The notes: a model not told the origin generated them from the letters alone. DNA of 64,000 nucleotides from Hyposmocoma kahamanoa (GCF_003589595.1 NW_020653750.1:6136005-6200004), one strand, 5' to 3'. Positions 26,101 through 34,293 are shown, counted from the stretch's first letter. A program made the numbers and translations.

Positions 26101-29100
26101 CAATTCGACTGTATTTTGTTGGAAAGAGGGTACCTCAGTAGTGGTCCCATTTAAATTTGAAGGAAATATTCCACGCCTAAGGGTGGCAAATAGGGGATGA
26201 ATCCGGTTTCGCGCATTTTCCGAAAAAAAACCGTTTCCAATAAAACTTGGCAAATAGATGTAATTCCACAAACTCCTGAGGTCGGTTTTTTACACAGAAA
26301 TATATTTAGATAGACGCCTCAAGTGTACTTCGCGTGCCCATAGTAAGTGAAATTCACTTAGTTGCCGCTGCTACACTTCAGAACGCGCTCGACCGTTAGC
26401 GTAGATAAACACCAGTCGAAAACGCGAAATATGTATAATTGTGCCATTATAAACTGCAAAACGCTAGCCTGCCAAACGCTATACCAACGAAGCCACGAAA
26501 CGAACCAGCGGACCTCACGAATCCTTCTATGTGCTTGTGTTGTGTCTTTGTCGTAGCGCCATCTATGAGAAATCTATGAAAGATTTACCATCCAGTTAGT
26601 ACCTTTACCAGTCCCGGCGAGAGATGTCGCTGTTCTGGCACGGTAAGCTGAAAGGCGTCGGTTCGAATCCGGGAGGATCGAAGGAATTTTTTCCGAGTGT
26701 TCGATCTTTGTATTAATAATTATAACAGTAACATTTTCATTCGTCTTGCCATTCATCAATTTGATCAATTACCAACAGAAAACCATCTAGTAAAATTAAT
26801 TATGCAATCGCATATATTATACATTGACATGCCTTTTCATTATTTAACTTAATCGATAAGATCTTCTATTACAAAAACATGTTATGTAATAAGCTCATTT
26901 TATTCGAAGGACAATAATTTTAATATTTGAAGTCAATTAAATATTAAAGTCTTAATTTTTTTACGTAATCAACATTTTTTTAAAACAAGTAAAATAAAGG
27001 ACTAAACCATTTTATTTTAGTATTTTTCTACCATATTAATATTACGACTACTAGTAATCAACAAATACTTGAACAATAATTATTCTATTTAGAATCGATT
27101 AATTGAATGGAATACGCGTAAACACGCGAGAATGAATGACAATGTAACAGTGCGCTGTCTTTATAAAAACCTGGAATTGGTCATACGTATGAGTTCGTTG
27201 CTTTCAAGGACGAAGGTGGTCTAGTTTATCCCACCAAAGATACTATCCAAATATGAAGAGTAGCAGAGTTAGAAATCCGAGAAATCATGATTGGCGAATG
27301 GCAAGACTACTTTGATCACACCAATTTGATCTATCACCGACGGAAAACTATCAAGTAAATTTAATTAAAGCAGTTGCAAGTTCATATTGACGTGCGTTTT
27401 CATTATTTAAGTCAATCGATAAGATCTTCAATTACAAAAAGGCAGTTATATAATAAGCTTATTTTATTTCAAGGACAATAATTTTAATATTTGAAGTTGA
27501 TTAAAAATTTAAATTTAAGTTTTTAAGTAATCAAAATTTTTTAAAAATAAGTTTTAATAAAGGGGTCCTTATTATTTATATACTAAATATAATAATAAGA
27601 TAGTTATATAATAATATATAACTATCTTATTCTCGTATTTTTCTACTATATTGATATTTTGCGACTACTTGTAATCAACGAATACTTGAATCGATTAATT
27701 GAATGGAATGTGTGTATTCCGTTCAATCAATCGATTTGGCGCGGAAGGAGGGTTCCCATCACTAAATAGTTCTTGTGATGTCATAGTGGATACAAAAAAC
27801 GTGGCACGCTCGGTTTTCATTCAAATTGCTGTACTTGCGGCGTCTATCTAGATATATGTTTGTGGTTTTTTAGTACTTTGTACTGAGAATATTATTTAAC
27901 ATATTTTAATTTTGAAATGCTAAATTCTATACCTTAAAAAGTACATTCTGTTTAAAATAATCTGTAGTAAAAAATGCTATTTCTTTAACCCTCAACTACA
28001 GATTTAAACTCCTACCCAGTAGTGGAACGTACATGGGTGGATACAGAAAAAAGAACATCGTGCCTGTTCGCGATTATGTTTATGAAATCACTATGCTGTT
28101 ACGGTGTTATTAAATATTTGTTAGCATTATATCATGTTCAATAATAAAAATTAAGATAATAGATGTTGCGGGATGTCTCTCTCTAATTATCGAAACATTT
28201 GTCGCCAAGTAAATGTATATTGAACCTGTCAGTGTCACTGCCGTCGCTGCTAGTGTTCTCCCAATTGTCGGAGTCATCGTCGTTTAAGGCCGTCTCCAAG
28301 GACTTGCTATCGCCGTTCAGTAACGAACTGTCCTCTTTTGCTGGCTCCGGGCTGGTTGACAATCGTAAAAATTTAATGCTACTTGTACAATTGTCCGTAA
28401 AAATAGAAGAATAAATAAATGTAATAGATACTATTGGAGTACATAAGCACTTATATATTTTACAACCTCATGCATTATCACCTAAGGTTTTTATCTATGA
28501 CGGGTTGAATACTTATGTGCATGTAGATTAAAGTGTTAATCTTTTGTTGTTCACATTTTTTTATTTTTAGTTCGTGATTTGATCATGTATAAAACATATT
28601 TTAATTACCTCGACGATTCAGACGTATTGCAACGTCTCGGGTCCCTTCGAGACTATGGACGTTGCAATACGTTCGAAACATCGAGGTATTTAAATTAAAA
28701 TATGTTATATACATGATTAAGTCCCAAACTAAAAATTAAATAATGTGTGAAAATCGTGCAAGTTTAAATCAAAGCACATTTTTTAAATCAACCAATAAAA
28801 CTAATGAGAAAACGCGGCGTACCTAATGCCAGAATCATTTTTCTCTTCTGTGATGGTATCCTCCAAACTGCTGGCCACAGGCAACGAGTTCACATCTCCG
28901 CTAGATTCCACCTTGATAGTTGGACAAGTGCTTTCAGTCTTCAAAGTGTCATCTGGTTCTATGTTATCTTCCGTATCTACTTCCATATCGGTCTGTAAGC
29001 AAAAATGGGTTATACATATAAATGAAGTTGCTTCCACAAATCAATGTTTCCTTCTTATAGTTGATGTCTGTAAATGCATGAATAAATGTTTACAAGTAAC

Positions 29101-32100
29101 AAGTACAATTAGTCGTCGTTTTGCGTCAAATCATTACATTCAGAGTCTACCTATTCTTCTTCTTATTTAATAGAGTAATCGCCAACCATCTATGTTCAGC
29201 GCCTTTACTTCGATTTCCTGATTACTTCGTTCCCATTATGTCGTAACGTTTTATTTATCGTTGGACGACTGTCGCGTCTAGCCTGTTCGCATATCACGAC
29301 TATCTGTCGTGACTGCGTCGTGGGCGTTTATTTTATCGTTGAATGACTGTCGTGTCTAGCCGTTCCCACTAGATCGTGACGACAATTTATCGGTTCACGG
29401 CAACCGCCTTATCGATTGCAAGACAGGATCGTTTGAAGCTACGATTATCTGTCGTCACATTTTGATCGTGACGTTTTATTTATCGTCGGACAACTGTCGT
29501 TCTAGCTCCTCTCATTGTCACGACAATCTGTCCTCGTAATATCAAAATAGTCGTGAATGACAGTTAATCGTGTTTTCTATGTGTGAACAACTTCATTTAA
29601 ATATACAAGTCACGACACTTTCAACTGCACGACTATCTGTCGTCACGACATAATGGGAACGCGCCCTTATTTGGTCTAAATAATTTCGCCTTGATCGTAC
29701 TCTGTCTCGTCTTCGATTTTCCCCTTTATGATGTTTCTTAGAAAACTATCATGACGTATCGATGCCCAAACATCTCTCTCTCTCTTTCTGTTCTCTATTG
29801 TCTTTCATAAGCTCCTTTTTTCTTGCACTATTCTTTTTTTTATGATGCCTTTTGCAACGTGCGATCGGTCCATGGACCATGAGCAATTGTTTTATTATGA
29901 TCTATTTGGCGTGTTAGGCTCGCCTGCCCTGTATTAGGCTGCCTTCATCTTTCCAACTTCTCCTTCCTTTAGTCCCACATGTGTGGTTCGTCCAGAGCTT
30001 GTGCAAGTCTGTTTTCATGTCGTAAGATTCTGTCCTCATAGGCTTTTGTCATGCTACTTATCTCCTGTTTGACAGTAGGAATTTGCAGATAATCATGAAT
30101 ATCATCCATTTTTATGAACCATGGAGCATTTACCAGAGTTTTGAGCACACCATTTTGGTACCTCTGTAATATCTCCAAGTTTGATATACTTGCTGATCCC
30201 CACAGTTGTAATCCATAACTCCGAACCGGTTTGAGGACTGTTTTGTAGATGGTTAACTTGTTCTGAATTTGTTGTTGGCGCCATCACGCTTCTTTTGTAT
30301 GTGTTTTCCAGGTTTGTCTGCGGTCAAGGTAGAGTCCCAAGTATTTAACAACAGTATTGTGGGGTAGCACATCTTTACCGAGTTTCACAGTTGGGCAATC
30401 TTCTCATCTCAATGTAAACGTGATGCGATTGGACTTTGCTGCGCTTGCTTTGATTCTCCAGTTATTCATCCAAGAATGTATCTTATCAAGGTGCAATTGC
30501 AATACTCTTGCACTATTCTTATCACATTGGTCCCTCTTTCCACACAATTAAATTAGTCTCTTCTCTCCAGCACCACATCTCAAATGCTTCTAGCAATTAC
30601 TCTGTTTTTCTGGTCATTGTCTCTGTGACACATAAATATAATGCAGTACTCCAAATGTACACCTTTAAGAGTCATATCTGAAGTTACTTATTTAATCTGT
30701 CTTACTTTACTACACTTACTTAATTATGCAATGGCTTCTGTACTAACATTTTTAAACAATAAAGCAAGTTTAATGTACATAATATTTTTTGTATATAAAT
30801 GAATATAAACTTTTTATAGGCTTTTTTATGATTATATATGGATAACAACAAATTTACATAATTATTACAAAATAACACTCACATCAGCAGCCTTAATCTT
30901 GCGGTGTGAAGAAGCTCGTTTCTTAGGTCTTGATGGCATATGTTCAGTTGAGTTAGTCTCTGACTTAGAGGATTTCCGCGTAGGCTTCGTTTGCTTGCGA
31001 ATATTTCTATAATATTTACCTAGAAATAAAATTACACAATAACAAATGACAATTTAGTAATTGACTTTTTTACTGAATAACTTAGATAAAAAAGTTTTTG
31101 CTGCTACTGATTTGATGCAGTTGCAACAAATATCTTGAGTAATCACAATGCTTTAACAGAAATGTCAAAAGATGTCAAGTGACAAAGGAAAGAACATGCA
31201 TGGACGGTGCTGGTTTACAGTTCCCGAATAAATACGTACTCTGTTGTTTCCGCCATTGCTTCTTGGTGATAAAAGTGTCTTCAGGGCCAATAGTGAGGAA
31301 GTTCCTATCACCGACCTGCAGTGTGCATGGCTCGAAGACATTTAGTAATTTTAAGTTTCTCAGATCATCACCTATGAATAACAAGAATCATTGTAACTCT
31401 GTTGATAAAGGTACATTGGTATAATAACTTAGGGAGTCTGTTTCCTCACTCAATTCATCATAATCTTAAGTAAGGAAATACCTTGTATTGGCTTTTAGAC
31501 TGTGTTCTGGTCACATTCCAGCTAATAAATTCTTTCATATGATGGGTTTTAAACCATCACCATTGTGCAGTACTTGCAATAAAATAGAGGATCTGTATCA
31601 TGTATTGGTGGAATGTAACCGTAACGTAACCCTGAGAGGTACAATGTTTGGGAATGTAAGTTTATGCAATGGACAAATTAATTGTTGGCTCAGAGAGCCT
31701 GTATGTATTGGTGCTCTAAACTTGTACAAGTTTTTGAACATGTCACTTGAGTAGGGAACCCAGTATTCCTCCCATGAGGCTGACATAGTCACTCAAGGTG
31801 GCTCCTCAAAACCTCATTAAAAAAATACGATTAATAAAAATCTCATAATCTTAGTTAAATATATACATTTTAATTAATGTAATATTCACAAGTTAATAAT
31901 TAATGTAACAGACAAAATATTTTGCTATACATTTATTACCTTCAACAAGAAATTTAGGTTGCTGTGGCTGAGCTTGATCTGAGGGGTGCGTGCACAGTGC
32001 ACGGCATTGCCAATGCACACTGACGCTCTCCGTTACTACCGCTTCGACTGTGAACTGCATGTAGAAAAATTCAGGACTAATTCTATGGTTTTAACATTAT

Positions 32101-34172
32101 AGTAGTAGCAGAATAGCCAAAATAACTTGAGGATATGAACTAACTGAGCTAATAACTGAACTGATGGATTATTTTAACAAGAAGTAAACCTTATGATCAT
32201 GCATCTTATGCTTTCTTGCTGCCTTCATCTCCTTAGTGACATGTAACCAGTTGGCATTATCCAGAGAGCCCAAGGGTCCATAGACCACCTGGCCAGGATA
32301 GAACTCTGATGAGGAGTAGGGTGTGGAACGGCGCCGGCGCATAGAGTAGTCCTCAAGAGGGCAGCTGTCAAGATCAGGGTATTCCAGCCTGGAGCCATCA
32401 GCAGATACAAGACGCAGTTTGCTATGGACAGCCTGGCAATAAAGAGTAACTTATTATTGCACGTTAAAATGGTATTTCATTTAAAGATGCCACAGCAGAT
32501 TTTAGAACTAGCAGTGCACTTCTTACCACTTACAAGCTTATATCAAGGCTGTCACGCCATAGTGTTTTCTACTCTCAATAAAACAAATAAACTTTAGGGC
32601 ACACACTGACAAACAATTATGCAAGTTCTTTCAAAATATTATTCACATAAAATATACATGTGGATAGATAGATAGATAGTTTTTTTTTTTAATCTGAATT
32701 GGACATTCAGGCGTTTATGTCGGCCTCATAATGTAACATTTAACATACATTGAATAACACTACTCACATATGAGGTATTGCTTCTCATCAGAAAGCAAGA
32801 CCTCACAAAGGAGTATAGAGCTTCAGCACTCTTCGTCAACGGGTTGCTCAGCATTAAATTTAGCTCTCCCACCTGACCAATGTCTTTTCATTGATATTGG
32901 GTCCGACAGCCCGCATATAGATCACATTCCATTAAATGAAGCATGTCTTCCAACTTGTTACAAAATTGGCATTGAGGAGATTCTGCCCTTCTCAAGAGAT
33001 AGTAAAATTTATTTAATGGAATGTAACCAGAATGTAGTCTAAGAGCAATTTTTAACAGTGGCTTAGATAGGCTACCCTGCTCGAACCAGGGCTTTCTTGG
33101 AGAACATAATTGGATAGTTTTGTACCATATAGCCCTTGTCACAGATATCTCATCATAGCTCATAGCCCATTGATCCATATTTAGGTCCCTTACAAATGTT
33201 TTATGCAAAAATATTCTAGGACCCAATAAATTTCAGATTGCAAAATTATAGAACTAGTTCTTGTTATTTGGAATGTTTATAAATAGAGAATAAATAACTT
33301 AATACATAAAAAAGTTCTTGAGCTTCAAAATAATGAGATTGAGTTGTCATGGTATACCTTTGATGTGCCAACCCAGGAATCGAGGCACACAGCAAGATCA
33401 GGGGTGAATTCCTCCAAAGGTTGCAGTCTTTCACTAGCCACATTGGGAATGACATGTTTTGTGCCTACAATTTGAAGTGCTGCAGTCATTATAATTTCTC
33501 TGCAGTAGCCTCTCTGCGTATCCTTGCCAGCTATCATTCGACGGACTACATCTCCAGGCATGAGAGACCTGTCAGACAGGCCCACCTGAAGAAATTATGT
33601 ACTATCATTATTATTGATCATAGAAATGTTCTCGTACTACATATATGTTCAAAAAATACTATTTTAATAGTATATTAAAAAAATTGTGCCCAGAACAAAC
33701 ATTTGTAAATGTGGGTAATTTTCAAGTTTCTTGCTTATTGTTATACTTGTAATACCCTCACAGCTAACTCACAAAATGAAATAAGTATATCAAAATTCCA
33801 TACCATTCATTTGACCTCGCAAAGAAATAGAGTAGATGAACCTATTATAAAATACCTAACATAATAACTTTTCGACATCATGTAACAATGGTAAAATCTC
33901 TCCTGTGCCGGAATGAAATTCACACCTGAAAGCTGTCTCATACTCACAGATTTCTCGGATATAACTCGTTCGGTGCCGGATGGGTGCCAGACAACACGAA
34001 TTTCGCCTTTTTGAATGGGTGTTTCAGTGTCGCTTTCTTGATCACTCAAGTTGGCTTCATAGTTCTCAAGTACAAGACCAAAAACCACTTGGCCGCTGTT
34101 GTTGATTTTATACACTTCATCCTCGTAAAAATACTGAAAGTCAGTTGGCGAACCTGGATTTTGCCCCGCCAT
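129..34172 (-). CDS. UBE2O: UBE2O, E2/E3 hybrid ubiquitin-conjugating enzyme (24 exons; 3' end lies beyond the window)
   Basis: UBE2O is a very large cytosolic E2 that also acts as its own E3, marking orphan ribosomal and other basic-patch proteins for degradation. I assembled 24 exons by homology plus GT-AG sites and codon phase: 33948-34172, 33358-33585, 32190-32432, 31940-32054, 31240-31371, 30883-31019, 28823-28992, 28226-28351, 22350-22551, 20867-20992, 20258-20343, 19511-19646, 17916-18002, 17231-17378, 15795-15967, 13519-13608, 12130-12327, 10743-10848, 8897-8999, 8556-8645, 5358-5461, 4851-5110, 4406-4603, 129-279. They total 3,634 nt (1,211 codons plus 1 nt) with no stop and no phase conflict. 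The start at 34172 is the first ATG of exon 1, in the context caatATGgcg. The C-terminal exons lie left of position 1. Junctions I trust least: the exon 8 donor (GTTCAA), the exon 11 acceptor and the exon 22 acceptor. Introns are heavily loaded with repeats. Confidence 0.93.
985..1141 (-). repeat. tRNA-derived SINE-like unit (family D)
   Basis: Read on the minus strand, it has an A-box-like TAGCCTAACGGTT and a B-box-like GGGTTCAATACC, followed by a body shared with 12690-13085. It is a pseudo-tRNA head of a SINE, not a functional tRNA: there is no cloverleaf acceptor stem. Confidence 0.55.
1571..1706 (-). repeat. SINE family A, truncated copy
   Basis: It has the (TAA)n tail and body of the SINE seen whole at 11663-11853 and 46062-46287 (CGCACACACTCAACAT...). 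The tRNA-like head is missing. Confidence 0.7.
3157..3262 (+). repeat. tRNA-derived SINE (family C)
   Basis: TAGTTGGTATAGCGTCTGG resembles an A box and GGTTCGAATCC is a B box. The tail GATCGAAGGAATTTT then TGTTCGATCTTTGTATTAAT is shared with copies at 18293-18420 and 26614-26727. It lies in UBE2O intron 23. The flanking sequence (2343-3150 and 3263-4080) shows nothing that I recognise. Confidence 0.65.
4090..4370 (+). repeat. Dispersed repeat B, copy 1
   Basis: About 280 bp starting GTAGCAGTAGAGCTCCTTGT, with internal CCAAGCAGCATTAAC and GGGTAAGGGTGCTGGTG. It is homologous to 7580-7880 (minus), 14222-14515 (minus) and 14733-15030 (plus). The class is not identified: it is SINE-like in size, without a clear tRNA head. 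Confidence 0.7.
5358..13608 (-). CDS. UBE2O: UBE2O exons 16-21: helical and low-complexity linker before the UBC domain
   Basis: Six small exons encode residues about 779-1009. Exon 16 ([17 protein letters not shown]) and exon 17 ([16 protein letters not shown], then [16 protein letters not shown]) look helical. Exon 18 is polar ([13 protein letters not shown]). Exon 19 reads [20 protein letters not shown], exon 20 [19 protein letters not shown] and exon 21 [18 protein letters not shown]. Sequence identity to human is low, so these were accepted on location, acceptor and donor quality and unbroken phase (0/0, 0/0, 0/1, 1/2, 2/2, 2/1). An additional small exon in the large introns 18 or 20 cannot be excluded. 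Confidence 0.75.
5462..7570. other. UBE2O intron 20, left part: no recognisable feature
   Basis: AT-rich intronic sequence without a convincing reading frame. Around 6425-6535 two segments share ACCAATARGAT and TTTTCACATCTGC as an imperfect direct repeat. No transposon end could be assigned. The stretch 7881-8555 is likewise unassigned. Confidence 0.4.
7580..7880 (-). repeat. Dispersed repeat B, copy 2
   Basis: Inverse-orientation homologue of 4090-4370 (CACCCTTACCCTTCAAAACC and the GCAGTAATACTCGCATTACT-type block). It lies in UBE2O intron 20. Confidence 0.7.
9786..9905. mobile_element. Small palindromic TA-flanked MITE
   Basis: GGGTTAGCAC at the left and GTGCTAGCCC at the right, with the TIR extending through GCGCGAGAGCG and TAAAGCGCGA blocks, so that nearly the whole 120 bp folds back. 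TA flanks both sides (9784-9785, 9906-9907). It lies in UBE2O intron 18. Confidence 0.75.
9968..10482. mobile_element. hAT-like MITE 'ATCGAGTATATAACC', copy 1 (515 bp)
   Basis: About 30-bp inverted ends (ATCGAGTCTATAACCAGAAA and its inverse), with the 8-bp duplication gttattat at 9960-9967 and 10483-10490. It is non-coding. A second copy at 22607-24093 is interrupted by a LINE. It lies in UBE2O intron 18. Confidence 0.83.
11205..11424 (-). repeat. SINE family A, full copy
   Basis: On the minus strand: a tRNA-like head (CCTCCGTGGCCGAACGGTTA, then GGTTCGATTCCCG), a body of about 130 bp and a (TTA)n tail. Together with 11663-11853 it forms an inverted pair within UBE2O intron 17. Confidence 0.8.
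11663..11853 (+). repeat. SINE family A, full copy
   Basis: Starts CTGCCTCCATGGCCGAACGG and has a B-box-like GAGTTCGATAACC with a mutated 3' half. It ends in (TTA)n. Confidence 0.8.
12484..12658 (-). repeat. Repeat with ACCGACTTCAAAAAAGGAG end
   Basis: Minus-strand copy of a dispersed repeat whose one end is AACCGACTTCAAAAAAGGAG. The other end is TTTTTTAGTA then CTGTACTGAGATTAT. Related copies are at 21499-21975 and 26077-26286, with partial ones at 20081 and 27865. I cannot assign a class. Confidence 0.65.
12690..13085. repeat. SINE-like family D fragments
   Basis: Contains two facing pieces, one with GGGTGTTCTGGGAAGTGCCT and one with CACCCAGACCAGAACCAATT, then a B-box-like TACCGAGAATCGAATCGACC. 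It matches 985-1141 and, partially, 44270-44400. Confidence 0.5.
13130..13500. mobile_element. Nested palindromic element beside UBE2O exon 16
   Basis: The outer arms are about 90 bp (ATATCGACTGTGAACTGG at 13130 and its inverse ending at 13500). Inside them lies a second hairpin (about 13222-13350), arms including ATAAAATTGAA and CGCGACGCGCGCG. A third hairpin follows, with arms AATACAAATACGTAG and CTACGTATTTCTGTT (about 13345-13415). The right outer arm ends 13 bases before the exon 16 donor. Confidence 0.75.
14222..14515 (-). repeat. Dispersed repeat B, copy 3
   Basis: Inverse homologue of 14733-15030, about 220 bases away, in UBE2O intron 15. Confidence 0.7.
14733..15030 (+). repeat. Dispersed repeat B, copy 4
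   Basis: Begins GCAGTCGAGCTCCTTGTGAA and is most similar to 4090-4370. It pairs with 14222-14515 as a long imperfect inverted repeat. Confidence 0.7.
15795..20992 (-). CDS. UBE2O: UBE2O exons 10-15: conserved region 2 and start of coiled coil
   Basis: Exon 10 has [19 protein letters not shown] (human counterpart FPVHHLDNNEFCPGDFVV). Exon 11 has [18 protein letters not shown] and exon 12 has [20 protein letters not shown] (human VSVYDIADHPDFRFRTTDIV). Exon 13 encodes [20 protein letters not shown], matching the human VEVVWADNSK...LPQHLY block. Exon 14 is an acidic Asp/Ser/Trp tract ([10 protein letters not shown]). Exon 15 contains [18 protein letters not shown], whose Leu/Met/Ala spacing suggests a helix. 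These positions, about residues 527-778, correspond to CR2 and the lead-in to the coiled coil. Exon 11 starts at an unusual acceptor (gagag/TAT), chosen for phase. Confidence 0.88.
16105..16153. other. Short perfect-stem hairpin
   Basis: Arms of 21 bases (ACAACTTAAAGGAGGCTCTGC and its inverse, one mismatch) around a 7-base loop. It lies in UBE2O intron 14. The origin is unknown and it may be a MITE remnant. Confidence 0.6.
16931..17188. mobile_element. TA-flanked MITE (GGGTCGGCGGACTAAAGCAC ends), copy 1
   Basis: Inverted ends GGGTCGGCGGACTAAAGCAC and GTGCTTTAGTTCGCCGACGC, with TA on both sides. It is homologous to 19810-20035. It lies in UBE2O intron 14, right next to exon 14. Confidence 0.75.
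18293..18570 (+). repeat. Two tandem tRNA-derived SINE heads
   Basis: The first unit has TAGGTCAGTTGGCAAGAGCA and GGGTTCAAGTCCC, ending in GATCTTTGTATTAATAATTA. The second (from about 18457) has GGTCTGTAGCTCAGTTAATA and a decayed B box, CTGGTTTGAATC. They are not functional tRNAs because the acceptor stems do not close. They lie in UBE2O intron 12; the rest of that intron is unassigned. Confidence 0.55.
19810..20035. mobile_element. TA-flanked MITE (GGGTCGGTGGACTAAAGCAC ends), copy 2
   Basis: 226 bp with inverted ends (GTGCTTTAGTCTGTCGGCCC at the right) and TA at 19808-19809 and 20036-20037. Same family as 16931-17188. It lies in UBE2O intron 11. Confidence 0.82.
21499..21975 (+). repeat. 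Repeat with ACCGACTTCAAAAAAGGAG end, longest copy
   Basis: Starts AACCGACTTCAAAAAAGGAG and ends GGCCGGTTTTTTTAGTATTC then TGTACTGAGATTAT. Internal GGTACCTCCATAGTGGTCCC and AAGGGTGGC blocks also occur at 26077-26286. It lies in UBE2O intron 9. Confidence 0.65.
22350..22551 (-). CDS. UBE2O: UBE2O exon 9: GC-rich exon with basic cluster and SH3-like beta strand
   Basis: The exon encodes a basic run ([20 protein letters not shown], then [20 protein letters not shown]) ending in SRANVVWQ. It aligns with the human segment that reads KRKHKRKKNK...GDRVAVEVV...SADVMWQ. The acceptor is cag before TGGGGCC and the donor is CAA/GTAAGG. Base composition is extreme for this window: the exon is built from GCG, CCG and CGC codons, while flanking introns are AT-rich. 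All three minus frames are open here, which produces several spurious ORFs. Third positions are almost all G or C, which could reflect biased gene conversion or a local CpG-rich patch. Confidence 0.88.
22607..24093. mobile_element. hAT-like MITE 'ATCGAGTATATAACC', copy 2, split by a LINE
   Basis: The ends match 9968-10482 (CATCGAGTATATAACCAGAA and inverse). The flanks gtcaaaaa and gagaaaaa are a decayed 8-bp duplication. The middle (about 22890-23885) is a LINE 3' fragment absent from copy 1. Confidence 0.8.
22890..23885 (-). mobile_element. LINE 3' fragment (jockey/CR1-like reverse transcriptase C-terminus)
   Basis: On the minus strand, sequence like [20 protein letters not shown] leads, after one in-frame stop, into a 126-residue frame at 23371-23751. 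That frame has [40 protein letters not shown] and [15 protein letters not shown], typical of the thumb region of insect non-LTR reverse transcriptases. The 3' end (GATTATTTTGATTTTTG on the minus strand) is also found at 46514. It is 5'-truncated and inactive. Confidence 0.85.
25050..26035. mobile_element. hAT-like non-autonomous element, copy 2 (986 bp)
   Basis: Same family as the element at 496-2334 (about 400 bp near-identical at the left and about 540 bp at the right). The flanking 8-bp duplication acgcaatg is perfect (25042-25049 and 26036-26043). It lies in UBE2O intron 8 and has no coding capacity. Confidence 0.88.
26077..26286 (+). repeat. Short copy of the ACCGACTTCAAAAAAGGAG-end repeat
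   Basis: Starts ACTGACGTCAAAAAAGGAGG and ends CTGAGGTCGGT. It lies next to the hAT-like element in UBE2O intron 8. Confidence 0.6.
26614..26727 (+). repeat. tRNA-derived SINE (family C)
   Basis: GGTTCGAATCCGGGAGGATC then GAAGGAATTTT and TGTTCGATCTTTGTATTAAT, matching 3157-3262. Confidence 0.65.
26760..27725. repeat. Diverged tandem duplication, period about 565 bp
   Basis: 26760-27125 and 27325-27725 share long blocks, for example TCGATAAGATCTTC, AAGGACAATAATTTTAATAT and AATCGATTAATTGAATGGAA. It is AT-rich, with no reading frame and no recognisable LTR features. Confidence 0.6.
28226..31371 (-). CDS. UBE2O: UBE2O exons 5-8: basic then acidic low-complexity linker
   Basis: Exon 5 ends in TKKQWRKQQ and exon 6 is strongly basic ([25 protein letters not shown]), a plausible nuclear-localisation or RNA-binding patch. 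Exons 7 and 8 switch to acidic and Ser/Thr-rich sequence ([18 protein letters not shown] and [17 protein letters not shown]). That layout mirrors the human protein, where a Lys-rich segment is followed by an acidic Ser/Asp tract. The exon 8 donor is the weak GTTCAA. I chose it because only this site gives the phase needed to join exon 9 (AG + T). A jockey-type LINE fragment and a TTA-flanked MITE lie in intron 6 and a long palindrome in intron 7. Confidence 0.8.
28564..28735. mobile_element. Long palindrome (hairpin MITE)
   Basis: The arms run from TTTTTAGTTCGTGATTTGAT to GACGTATTGCAACGTC and back from GACGTTGCAATACG to AAACTAAAAA, about 75 bases each around a GC-containing loop. It lies in UBE2O intron 7. 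Confidence 0.75.
29225..29666. mobile_element. MITE (GGGCGCGTTCCCATTATGTC ends), left end worn
   Basis: The right end GACATAATGGGAACGCGCCC is followed by TTA. The left end is decayed (TTACTTCGTTCCCATTATGT). The interior has repeated CGACTATCTGTCGTSAC and GACTGTCGTGTCTAG blocks in both orientations. It is homologous to 44405-44911 and lies in UBE2O intron 6. Confidence 0.72.
29900..30545 (-). mobile_element. Jockey-clade LINE fragment
   Basis: The minus strand encodes, in pieces, [40 protein letters not shown] and [20 protein letters not shown], the C-terminal part of a jockey-type reverse transcriptase. It is broken by stops. It lies in UBE2O intron 6. Confidence 0.82.
31440..31800 (+). mobile_element. 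LINE fragment with post-RT Cys/His motif
   Basis: An open stretch of 88 codons (31488-31754) encodes [20 protein letters not shown], then [17 protein letters not shown]. This CxxC...HxxxC arrangement is found after the RNase H or thumb region of several insect non-LTR elements. It is in antisense to UBE2O, inside intron 4. Confidence 0.7.
31940..34172 (-). CDS. UBE2O: UBE2O exons 1-4: N-terminal conserved region (CR1-like)
   Basis: These exons encode residues 1 to about 257. An acidic stretch ([12 protein letters not shown]) precedes [15 protein letters not shown], matching the human segment that reads as a beta-rich substrate-binding module. The motifs [17 protein letters not shown]-like linker sequence and LDSWVGTSK follow. 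Exon 3 carries [20 protein letters not shown], closely resembling the human FYPGQVLIGP block. Exon 4 has [10 protein letters not shown], the insect counterpart of the human VTWITKSF strand. Phases are 0/0, 0/0, 0/0 and 0/1. In human UBE2O the CR1 and CR2 regions recognise substrates; that role here is inferred from homology. Confidence 0.88.
32660..33240 (-). mobile_element. LINE 3' fragment, same family as 31440-31800
   Basis: The minus strand encodes [20 protein letters not shown], then [16 protein letters not shown]. The 3' end runs into A(n) followed by (CTAT)n at about 32664-32690. It lies in UBE2O intron 2. Confidence 0.72.
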
Positions 34173-34251
34173 ATTGACGGGAATTATCGAAAGACACAAA
34201 TAATTTTGTTTTTACGTGAATGTTCTTTCTGACAGCTGATTGCAATGTGTG

Positions 34252-34293
34252 GCGCATGCGTGAAATCAATTATGCAATGCAAGCGCCATCTTG
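34252..34293 (-). promoter_or_regulatory. Possible UBE2O promoter: NRF-1-like and YY1-like motifs
   Basis: About 80-120 bp upstream of the UBE2O start codon lies the palindrome GCGCATGCGT (34252-34261). It matches the NRF-1 consensus, for which the insect factor is erect wing. CAAGATGGCGC follows on the minus strand (34283-34293) and matches YY1/Pho. Both are common in TATA-less housekeeping promoters. No TATA box is seen. The transcription start is not determined. Confidence 0.4.

Noticed and set aside
26760..27725. LTR retrotransposon with 565-bp direct repeats
   Set aside because: No TG...CA termini, primer-binding site, polypurine tract or gag/pol between the repeats.
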